From assembly GCA_002299245.1 (NCBI GenBank), contig DBOI01000110.1, positions 1 through 16,064 of the forward strand: a stretch of DNA of 16,064 nt. The letters run 5' to 3'. The position numbers and the translations under genes were made by a program. Each line of letters starts with the position of its first letter. The first letter of the stretch is position 1. The DNA comes from Hydrogenovibrio sp. UBA650 (GTDB lineage Bacteria > Pseudomonadota > Gammaproteobacteria > Thiomicrospirales > Thiomicrospiraceae). Below the pieces are notes generated by a model that was not told where the DNA came from, searched no databases, and saw only the letters and a program-made list of their open reading frames with translations. This document shows, in pieces, positions 7,623-13,377 of the stretch.

Positions 7623-8279
7623 CTATCTTATGCCAAATATAGAATAGAGAAGTTGTTGGAAAGCAATAAACGGCGGCATTAAAATTAGATTTAACAGGCC
7701 TAAGAACATTATGCCCAGAATAATAAAAAAACCGTAGGGCTCAAGTCGATTATATTGCCATGCCATCTGTTTAGGTAAAAAGGCAGACAGTACTTGACTG
7801 CCATCTAGAGGCGGAATCGGAATCAGGTTCAATAACATTAGAATGAGATTGATAGTAATACCGGCGACTCCACTGTAGATCAAAAATTTAGCGATCATAG
7901 GCTCGGTTGCAAGCAGAGTAAAGCCAATTTTTGCAATAACAGCCCAAAAAACAGCCATAAACAAGTTGGCCACAGGCCCTGCTATTGCAACCCAAGCCAT
8001 ATCAGATCGCGGATTTTTAAAATTGCGAGTATCAACCGGAACTGCTTTAGCCCAACCAAACACTAAACCGCTCAACCCCAGTAACGCTAATGGCACTACT
8101 ACGGTGCCAATCGGGTCAATGTGTTTAAATGGATTTAGTGTCAGCCGTCCGAGCATTCGAGCAGTCTGATCGCCAAGTTTTGAAGCCATCCAGCCATGAG
8201 CCACCTCATGTAAGGTAATAGCAAACAATACCGGCAGCGCCCAGACTGCAACTTTCTGAATTAAGGTTAATTCATCCAT
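7623..8279 (-). CDS. Site-2 protease family (peptidase M50) membrane metalloprotease
   Basis: A 218-residue polytopic membrane protein of the compact S2P clade without a PDZ domain. The zinc motif HEVAH (H24, E25, H28) lies in the first transmembrane helix, and the third ligand D159 is in NLIPIPPLDG (151-160), the NPxxDG-type motif. GWAKAVPV (75-82) and IAGPVANL (99-106) are also typical of this clade. About five or six helices are predicted. Family members cut substrates within the membrane, but the physiological substrate of this conserved subgroup is unknown. It sits 23 bp after yciO and 25 bp before rluB, a common gammaproteobacterial arrangement. Confidence 0.93.
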   Translation of the reverse strand: MDELTLIQKVAVWALPVLFAITLHEVAHGWMASKLGDQTARMLGRLTLNPFKHIDPIGTVVVPLALLGLSGLVFGWAKAVPVDTRNFKNPRSDMAWVAIAGPVANLFMAVFWAVIAKIGFTLLATEPMIAKFLIYSGVAGITINLILMLLNLIPIPPLDGSQVLSAFLPKQMAWQYNRLEPYGFFIILGIMFLGLLNLILMPPFIAFQQLLYSIFGIR

Positions 8280-8302
8280 CTAAGAAAGGCCTAAACAAAA
8301 GG

Positions 8303-8926
8303 TTATTCGAGATATTCGCCCTGTCCCTGTCTGACCAAAACAGGTTCATCATCAGTAAAGTCTATAATGGTTGTTGGTTCAAATCCACTAAAACCTCCAT
8401 CTAAAACGGCATCCAAACAGTGTCCAAGTTCCTCTTGAATAGTCCAACCATCGGTCATTGGGTGATCTTCACCCGGTAAGATCAGCGTTGCTGTCAACAA
8501 TGGTTTGTCAAAGTAGCTCAAAAGTTCATTGGTTACAATATTTGGTGTTACACGCAACCCAATGGTTTTTCGTTTTGGGGCCTGGAGTCTTTTGGGTACT
8601 TCTCTACTCGCAGGTAAAATGAATGTGTAGGCACCAGGCAGATTGTTTTTAAGATATCGGAATTGAGTGTTACCAACTTTGGCGTATTCAGAAAGGTTGC
8701 TTAAATCACGGCACATTAAGGTCAGTTCATGCTTTTCATCCAAGCGCCGAATCTGCCGGATTTGGTCGGCTCCAGTTTTATTATCTAATAGACAGCCAAG
8801 TGCGTAACCAGACTCTGTAGGATAAGCAATTACACCGTCACCGTTTAAAATCTCAACTACCTGCTCCAACAATCTTGACTGCGGATTATCAGGGTGTACG
8901 CTGATGTAAGCACATGATTTAGCCAT
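8303..8926 (-). CDS. yciO: YciO, TsaC/Sua5-like (YrdC domain) protein
   Basis: A 207-residue single YrdC-domain protein. It matches the YciO subgroup along its length: YISVHPDNPQSRLL at the start, IAYPTESGYALGC, LTLMCRDLSNLSEY, PGAYTFILPASREVPKR, RKTIGLRVT and TTIIDFTDDEPVLVRQGQG near the end. The paralogues TsaC and Sua5 make threonylcarbamoyl-AMP for tRNA t6A, and YciO-type proteins retain that fold; their in vivo role is less certain. A purine-rich GAGGGA lies just before the ATG. It is second in the leftward operon, 70 bp after rnm, and a secondary promoter may lie in that gap. Confidence 0.93.
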   Translation of the reverse strand: MAKSCAYISVHPDNPQSRLLEQVVEILNGDGVIAYPTESGYALGCLLDNKTGADQIRQIRRLDEKHELTLMCRDLSNLSEYAKVGNTQFRYLKNNLPGAYTFILPASREVPKRLQAPKRKTIGLRVTPNIVTNELLSYFDKPLLTATLILPGEDHPMTDGWTIQEELGHCLDAVLDGGFSGFEPTTIIDFTDDEPVLVRQGQGEYLE

Positions 8927-8978
8927 ATTCCCTCTTCGCTTGGCTCTGAATTAAAAATCCATTTAAAAAACGCGCGCT

Positions 8979-8984
8979 ATTATA
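8979..8984 (-). promoter_or_regulatory. Putative -10 box upstream of yciO
   Basis: A perfect TATAAT on the minus strand in the rnm-yciO gap, 52 bp before the yciO ATG, followed by a GC-rich AGCGCGCG. The best -35 candidates (TCGCAA or TTCGCA, inside the rnm 3' end) are poor. An internal promoter for yciO-M50-rluB is therefore only possible. Confidence 0.35.
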
Positions 8985-8996
8985 CGTGATTAATGC

Positions 8997-9854
8997 TTAA
9001 GTTTGCGAACAGATTGGCGTCTTGAAGAGTTCCCACACTGGCTTAGATTTTAGCGGTAGAGGAGCTAACCAACCCAAACCACGCCAGGTTTGTTCAGGCC
9101 TGTGAAAATCAGAGCCGAGTGAAGCGTGCAAGTTATAGCGTTCAGCTCGATCTGCCATGCCGGTGATTTCAGCGCCATGCCTAGGTTGGTTGACGACTTC
9201 AATCGCTTGTCCGCCAGCACTGGCAAAGTCCTCAATGAGGCGGTTGAGCTTATTGCTACTGATTTTGTAAATTCCAGGGTGAGCCAGTACTGCAACGCCG
9301 CCTGCCTGAGTTATCCAACCGACGACTTCGCTTATATCAGGCCACTCTATCGCCGCGTAGCCGGGTTTTCCTTTCATCAAATACTTCTTAAAGGCCTGCT
9401 GATTGTTTTTTACCAGGCCTTGTTCCGTGAGCAGCTGTGCAAAATGTCCGCGACCTACAACACCTTTATCAACCAGGTTCCAGAGCTTATTTTCAAGATC
9501 AGTAATTTCTGAACCTAGTTTTGAGTTGAGTTTGATAAGCATCGATTCGGCGCGCTCAAGCCTCAGTTTACGCAGCTCTTTTAATCCATCTTGCAGGAGC
9601 TTGTTTTCAATATCAAAATCCAATCCAACGACATGGATTGTGTGTTTGTTCCAACTACAAGATGCCTCAACGCCAGTAATCAGTTGAAGCTGATTTTTTT
9701 GCGCATAATTCAAGGCCTGTTGATAACCTGAGGTGGTATCGTGGTCGGTAATAGCGAGGCTGGTGACTTCGTGTTTAAGTGCTAAATCTACAATCTCTAT
9801 CGGGCTCAGACTGCCATCTGATGCTGTGGTGTGACAGTGAAAATCAACTTTCAT
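8997..9854 (-). CDS. rnm: PHP-domain RNase AM (YciV), 5'-3' exoribonuclease
   Basis: A 285-residue PHP-domain phosphoesterase. The metal-binding residues expected for the fold are visible: H6 and H8 in DFHCH, D13 in ASDGS, D37-H38-D39 in AITDHDTT, E63 in GVEASC, H192 in LAHPGIY, and D249 and H251 in GSDFHRPEQ. Length and motifs match E. coli YciV/RNase AM, which trims rRNA 5' ends (5S, 16S, 23S) and also acts on 3',5'-bisphosphonucleotides. It is the first gene of the leftward operon with yciO, M50 and rluB, and is divergent from yciB across a 61-bp spacer. AAGG lies nine bases before the ATG. Confidence 0.92.
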   Translation of the reverse strand: MKVDFHCHTTASDGSLSPIEIVDLALKHEVTSLAITDHDTTSGYQQALNYAQKNQLQLITGVEASCSWNKHTIHVVGLDFDIENKLLQDGLKELRKLRLERAESMLIKLNSKLGSEITDLENKLWNLVDKGVVGRGHFAQLLTEQGLVKNNQQAFKKYLMKGKPGYAAIEWPDISEVVGWITQAGGVAVLAHPGIYKISSNKLNRLIEDFASAGGQAIEVVNQPRHGAEITGMADRAERYNLHASLGSDFHRPEQTWRGLGWLAPLPLKSKPVWELFKTPICSQT

Positions 9855-9915
9855 TATTTGAGCCTTTTAAGATAGAATCACTCTATATTTTAACCAACAG
9901 ATAAAACAAATCTTC
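9855..9915. promoter_or_regulatory. Divergent spacer between rnm and yciB
   Basis: This 61-bp AT-rich spacer presumably holds both outward promoters. On the minus strand TTGGTT (9892-9897), a 17-bp spacer and TATCTT (9869-9874) look promoter-like. However, the start of transcription would then fall within about ten bases of the rnm ATG. On the plus strand TATATT (9884-9889) is a candidate -10 for yciB without a clear -35. No operator repeat is evident. Confidence 0.35.
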
Positions 9916-10557
9916 ATGAAATTATTATTTGATCTTTTCCCGGTCGTTCTTTTCTTTATCGCCTACAAAATGTATGACATCTATATCGCAACTGCGGTCA
10001 TTATTGTTGCAACAGTTGTCCAAATTGGCTATCTGTATTTAAAAGAGAAGCGCGTGGAAAAAATACACATTATCACTTTGGTGTTGATTCTTTTGTTGGG
10101 TGGCTTGACCCTGGTTCTGCAAGATGAGCGTTTTATAAAATGGAAACCAAGTATTGTTAACTGGGGCTTTGCCTTGGTATTCCTGGGTAGCCATTATATT
10201 GGGCAAAAAACCATTGTGGAGCGTATGATGGGCCAGGCTATTACCATGCCGTCAGCTATATGGATGCGTTTAAGCTGGTTGTGGATCGCCTTCTTTATTA
10301 TCGCTGGCGTCACTAACCTTTACGTCGCCTTTAATTACGATACAGACACCTGGGTTAACTTCAAACTGTTTGGTTTAACAGGCATGACAATTGTATTTAT
10401 TATTATCCAGAGCTTCTATATTAAAGACTACATTCAGGAAACCGATTCTGAAGCCGAGGCCAGTGCGCTACTTGATGGCCACAATGAGGATGAGCTGACT
10501 GAGAAGCTTGCGGAAAAGAATGCCGATAATCAGAACAAAGGTTCAAAACAGTTTTAA
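9916..10557 (+). CDS. yciB: Inner-membrane-spanning protein YciB (intracellular septation protein A family)
   Basis: A polytopic inner-membrane protein of the YciB/IspA family with about five transmembrane helices. Family landmarks are LFDLFPVVLFFIAYK at the start, LTLVLQDERFIKWKPSI, NWGFALVFLGSHYIGQK and WMRLSWLWIAFF. Its work is in cell-envelope or septation maintenance; the molecular activity is not settled. At 213 residues it is longer than E. coli YciB (179). The extra part is a C-terminal acidic, glutamate- and asparagine-rich tail after IKDYIQE, predicted to be cytoplasmic and disordered. It is followed 18 bp later by yciI, the usual partner. Confidence 0.93.
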   Translation: MKLLFDLFPVVLFFIAYKMYDIYIATAVIIVATVVQIGYLYLKEKRVEKIHIITLVLILLLGGLTLVLQDERFIKWKPSIVNWGFALVFLGSHYIGQKTIVERMMGQAITMPSAIWMRLSWLWIAFFIIAGVTNLYVAFNYDTDTWVNFKLFGLTGMTIVFIIIQSFYIKDYIQETDSEAEASALLDGHNEDELTEKLAEKNADNQNKGSKQF

Positions 10558-10575
10558 AGAAAATAAAGGATTTCC

Positions 10576-10878
10576 ATGCTTTACTCAATTTTTGCTTACG
10601 ATGTAGAAAATAGCTTGCCACTGCGTGCAACGGCTCGTCCAGAGCACATTGCTCGACTCCAGGAAATGGAGGCCAGTGGTCGCCTGATTTTAGCAGGCCC
10701 CAACCCAGCTATCGACAGTAATGATCCGGGTGAAGCAGGATTTAGCGGCAGTTTAATTGTGGCTGAATTTGAATCCTTGGAGGCTGCAAAAGCCTGGGCC
10801 GATGCAGACCCTTACGTTGCTGCGGGGGTTTATGATCACGTTGATGTAAAACCCTTTAAAATGGTATTGCCTAAGTAG
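10576..10878 (+). CDS. yciI: YciI family protein
   Basis: A 100-residue ferredoxin-like (dimeric alpha-beta barrel) protein. It matches YciI throughout: MLYSIFAYD, the conserved RPEHIARLQ containing H24, GPNPAIDSNDPGEAGF, SLIVAEFESLEAAKAWADADPYV and KPFKMV. A conserved His/Asp pair in the family suggests catalysis, but the physiological reaction is unknown. A clear AAGGA (10566-10570) lies five bases before the ATG. It sits in a plus-strand cluster with yciB and, 56 bp later, the LexA-like gene. Confidence 0.94.
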   Translation: MLYSIFAYDVENSLPLRATARPEHIARLQEMEASGRLILAGPNPAIDSNDPGEAGFSGSLIVAEFESLEAAKAWADADPYVAAGVYDHVDVKPFKMVLPK

Positions 10879-10934
10879 GCTTAGTCGTAAAAATGCCTTA
10901 ACCCTAAGTTATATCCAAGTGGAGGTTTCCTGAA

Positions 10935-11396
10935 ATGTCGAATCTGGCTTATTTAATTCCGAAACGCAATCAAAAAATGCAACTGCAAGCTGCGGACCCT
11001 GTTGAGATGATGGATATAGATTTTGTCTCAATCCCGGTTTTAGGTTGGACCTCCGCTGGTGATCCGATTCAGATGGAAATGGACTACGACACGGTTTCTG
11101 TGCCCTCCTCGATGGTCAAAAAAGAGACCTTCGCGCTTAGAGTTAAAGGTGAATCCATGATTGAAGAGAATATCAATGATGGCGATATTGTTATTATTGA
11201 ACGTCGCTCTTCAGCAGAAAATGGTGAGTCTGTGGTGGTCAGAATCAACAATGAAGAGGTCACCATGAAAAAACTCTATATTGAAAAAGACGGGGTAAGA
11301 CTCCAGCCTGCAAACTCTGAGATGGAGCCGATTATCTTGAGAAATCAAGATATCGAAATTTTGGGGATTGTAACTGGGATTCTTAGGCAAGTTTAG
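10935..11396 (+). CDS. LexA/UmuD-like S24 peptidase lacking a DNA-binding domain
   Basis: A 153-residue protein that corresponds to the C-terminal self-cleaving serine peptidase of LexA and UmuD. The cleavage-type Ala-Gly is at residues 41-42 (GWTSAGDP). The nucleophile Ser74 lies in VKGESMIE and the general base Lys112 in EEVTMKKLY, with NDGDIVIIER between them. The tail LQPANSEMEPIIL and ILGIVTGILRQV is also LexA-like. Ser and Lys are 38 apart, against 37 in E. coli LexA. Only about 40 residues precede the scissile bond, with no helix-turn-helix. An in-frame stop at 10905-10907 and the GGAGG at 10921-10925 show the gene is not a truncated repressor in this frame. No LexA box (CTGT-N8-ACAG) is seen in the 56 bp upstream, and no umuC or DNA polymerase gene is in the window. 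It may be an UmuD-like partner or a stand-alone peptidase. Confidence 0.85.
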   Translation: MSNLAYLIPKRNQKMQLQAADPVEMMDIDFVSIPVLGWTSAGDPIQMEMDYDTVSVPSSMVKKETFALRVKGESMIEENINDGDIVIIERRSSAENGESVVVRINNEEVTMKKLYIEKDGVRLQPANSEMEPIILRNQDIEILGIVTGILRQV

Positions 11397-11399
11397 TCT

Positions 11400-11894
11400 A
11401 TGCAAGAAAACAGTATCAGTTTAATTATTACCGGCGGCACGATTGATAAGGATTATCAAGCCACCACTGGTGAATTGGTCTTTAGTGAAACCCATTTGCC
11501 GCAACTGCTTAAACAGGCTAACTGTACTTTAGATATTACTACTCAAGTTGTAATGCTTAAAGATAGCCTGGAGATGACGGATACTGACCGCGAACAGATT
11601 TTACAGGCCTGTCAAAATCAAACTTCAAATCGAATTGTGATCACTCATGGTACTGACACCATGGTCGATACAGCTGTTTTTCTACAAGACAGCACTAAGC
11701 TACAACCAAAAACCATTGTTTTAACCGGTGCTATGCGTCCATATAAACTTGGCAATAGCGATGCCAGTTTCAATATTGCCAGCGCTTTGATGGCTGCACA
11801 GCTGTCTGAACCAGGTGTTTTTATCAGCATGAATGGCAAATTGTTTAGAGCGGATGAAGTTAATAAAAACCGCGCTCAAGGCATATTTGAATAA
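11400..11894 (+). CDS. Single-domain asparaginase-like protein
   Basis: A 164-residue protein equal to only the N-terminal, catalytic half of bacterial L-asparaginases (about 330 residues). The active-site set is retained: T14 in the TGGTID motif, T85 and D86 in HGTDTM, the TGAMRP loop (109-114), and K156 in ADEVNKNRAQ, which aligns with Lys162 of E. coli asparaginase II. The protein ends eight residues after that lysine, so the C-terminal domain is absent. Downstream codons do not resume it, because a transporter gene follows. It starts three bases after the stop of the LexA-like gene, with no strong Shine-Dalgarno, which suggests coupled translation. There is no signal peptide. Short asparaginase-domain proteins exist elsewhere, so this is probably a real gene. 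Its substrate is uncertain. Confidence 0.85.
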   Translation: MQENSISLIITGGTIDKDYQATTGELVFSETHLPQLLKQANCTLDITTQVVMLKDSLEMTDTDREQILQACQNQTSNRIVITHGTDTMVDTAVFLQDSTKLQPKTIVLTGAMRPYKLGNSDASFNIASALMAAQLSEPGVFISMNGKLFRADEVNKNRAQGIFE

Positions 11895-11934
11895 CAAATA
11901 AAACAACAACAGAAAAGGTGTTAACCTAACAGGA

Positions 11935-12822
11935 ATGCTGATTGTTATAGCCTATATTCTGGTGGTAATGATTTGGACTACCACCCCACTCGCAATTGTC
12001 TGGAGCGGCGAAACCGACTGGTTTTACGGTGTGGCAGCAAGAATTGCGATTGGTGCCATTTTTATATTGCCATTACTTGCCTTTTTCAGTACACGACCAT
12101 TCTCCTTTAAATGGCGTGCGCTTCGAGTTTATTTTTATGCTGCGCTACCAATCCTTGGGGGCATGACGACTATGTATTGGGCTGCCCAATATATGTCATC
12201 TGGTTGGGTAGCGATTATGTTCGCTCTGACGCCAGTTGTCACCGGAGTTTTTGCTTATCTGTTACTGCCAGATTGCCAACTCGGTCCAAGGCATCTTATC
12301 GCTGTATTTGTCAGTGTAATTGGTTTAGTGGTTGTTTTTGTGCCTAACCTGGAAACTCAGCTGGTAACCATACAGATCGTCGCCATTATGATGGCCTTTA
12401 TCTCGGTCTGTTTTCATGCTTTGGGTACAGTGATGGTAAAGCGCTGTGGTACACAGTTACCGGCATTGCACGTCGCTATCGGGGCTTTGTGGGTGACCGT
12501 GATAGGCCACTTTCTTATTGCACCACAAACCCTGTTCACTGTTCCCGACTTAATGCCTCGTGAAATGTACGCCATTGGCTATGCTGCAATTGTTGGTTCA
12601 GTAATCGGCTTTGTACTCTATTTCTATCTGGTACGCCATGTTTCGGCAATGAAAGTGGCTTTAATACCGGTAATACCACCAGTATTTGCGCTTTTGATAG
12701 GCCACTATTTAAATAATGAAGAATTAACGGTTACCACTTGGATTGGAACCGGGTTGGTTGTTTCAGGCCTGTTACTTTTTGAATGGCGCTCAAAACCAAA
12801 TGAAGAGTCAGTATCGAGTTGA
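11935..12822 (+). CDS. EamA/DMT family transporter
   Basis: A 295-residue membrane protein of the drug/metabolite transporter superfamily, with two tandem EamA repeats of about five helices each (roughly residues 1-135 and 145-285). Family-like features are TTPLAIVWS in helix 1, MYWAAQYMSSGWVAIMFALTPV in the first repeat, and VGSVIGFVLYFYLV with LIPVIPPVFALLIGHYL in the second. Such carriers export amino acids, nucleobases or drugs; the substrate is not predictable. AGGA directly abuts the ATG at 11935, which is too close to be an ideal ribosome site. An ATG eleven codons later (GGTGG upstream) is an alternative but would cut into helix 1. It is the last gene of the yciB cluster and converges on darP with a 9-bp gap. 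Confidence 0.9.
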   Translation: MLIVIAYILVVMIWTTTPLAIVWSGETDWFYGVAARIAIGAIFILPLLAFFSTRPFSFKWRALRVYFYAALPILGGMTTMYWAAQYMSSGWVAIMFALTPVVTGVFAYLLLPDCQLGPRHLIAVFVSVIGLVVVFVPNLETQLVTIQIVAIMMAFISVCFHALGTVMVKRCGTQLPALHVAIGALWVTVIGHFLIAPQTLFTVPDLMPREMYAIGYAAIVGSVIGFVLYFYLVRHVSAMKVALIPVIPPVFALLIGHYLNNEELTVTTWIGTGLVVSGLLLFEWRSKPNEESVSS

Positions 12823-12831
12823 CCATTATTA

Positions 12832-13377
12832 CTACCATTCTAAACTTTTTAGATACTGGAATATCTCGCGCGAGGATTTTGGTGGTTTATTCTGTTGCTG
12901 TTCTTTTTGAGCATTGCGCATTAACTGTCTAATTTGCTGTCTATCAACTTGAGGGTACTGTTGTAACAGTTCATGCAGTGCGGCATCGCCTTCAGCAATC
13001 AGGCGATCACGCCACTGCTCCAATTTGTGAAAGTGTGCATTCTGCTGCTTTTTCTTGAGTTCAATCTCGGCAAGTTTTTCTTTAATTTCAACAATTAACG
13101 GCTCATTGTCACGAAGCATTTTACCCAGATAAAGCTTCTGTCTTTTTAAAGCTGGACCTTTACCTATTTTTTTGTAGAGCAGAACTGCCTCAGTAAAGTT
13201 TTGTGGTAGCTGTAGGCGTTTAATCTGGTCTTCAGACATTTGAGCGATGGTTTCAGCTAAATCGGTTACAGCTTGAGCAGCTCGTTTAATATCGCTGCGA
13301 CTTTCAAACTCTTCCTGTTCCCAATCCGGAATCTCTTTTTCAACCTTGACTCTATTTACATTACGAGGTCTAACCAT
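12832..13377 (-). CDS. darP: Ribosome-associated protein DarP (YjgA, DUF615)
   Basis: A 181-residue, highly charged helical protein of the YjgA/DUF615 family, which binds late 50S precursors and helps assembly around the peptidyl-transferase region. Matching features are SRSDIKRAAQAVTDLAE near the N-terminus, LSEDQI-like MSEDQIKRLQLPQNF, the basic core KGPALKRQKLYLGKMLR, and the C-terminal SREIFQYLKSL. Its ATG (13375-13377) lies inside the 3' end of ligA, with an 8-bp overlap, so translation is probably coupled to ligA. This ligA partner is not the classic E. coli neighbour. Confidence 0.92.
   Translation of the reverse strand: MVRPRNVNRVKVEKEIPDWEQEEFESRSDIKRAAQAVTDLAETIAQMSEDQIKRLQLPQNFTEAVLLYKKIGKGPALKRQKLYLGKMLRDNEPLIVEIKEKLAEIELKKKQQNAHFHKLEQWRDRLIAEGDAALHELLQQYPQVDRQQIRQLMRNAQKEQQQNKPPKSSREIFQYLKSLEW

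Noticed and set aside
9126..9512. 128-codon plus-strand open frame inside rnm
   Set aside because: It is antisense to the conserved PHP protein and has no recognisable domain or ribosome site.
9869..9897. TTGGTT-17-TATCTT as a definite rnm promoter
   Set aside because: Initiation would fall only about eight bases before the ATG and exclude the AAGG ribosome site, so it is noted only as a possibility within the spacer.
10935..11396. Prophage repressor remnant or mobile-element origin for the LexA-like gene
   Set aside because: No integrase, phage gene, att repeat or composition change is seen around it, and neighbours are core chromosomal genes.
11400..11894. Asparaginase pseudogene caused by frameshift
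   Set aside because: I see no continuation of the C-terminal domain downstream; the next 40 bp lead straight into the transporter gene, and all catalytic residues are kept.
12809..12858. Inverted repeat CAGTATC/GATACTG at the convergent DMT-darP junction as a terminator
   Set aside because: The arms are 7 bp with a 36-base loop, lie partly in coding sequence and have no following U tract.
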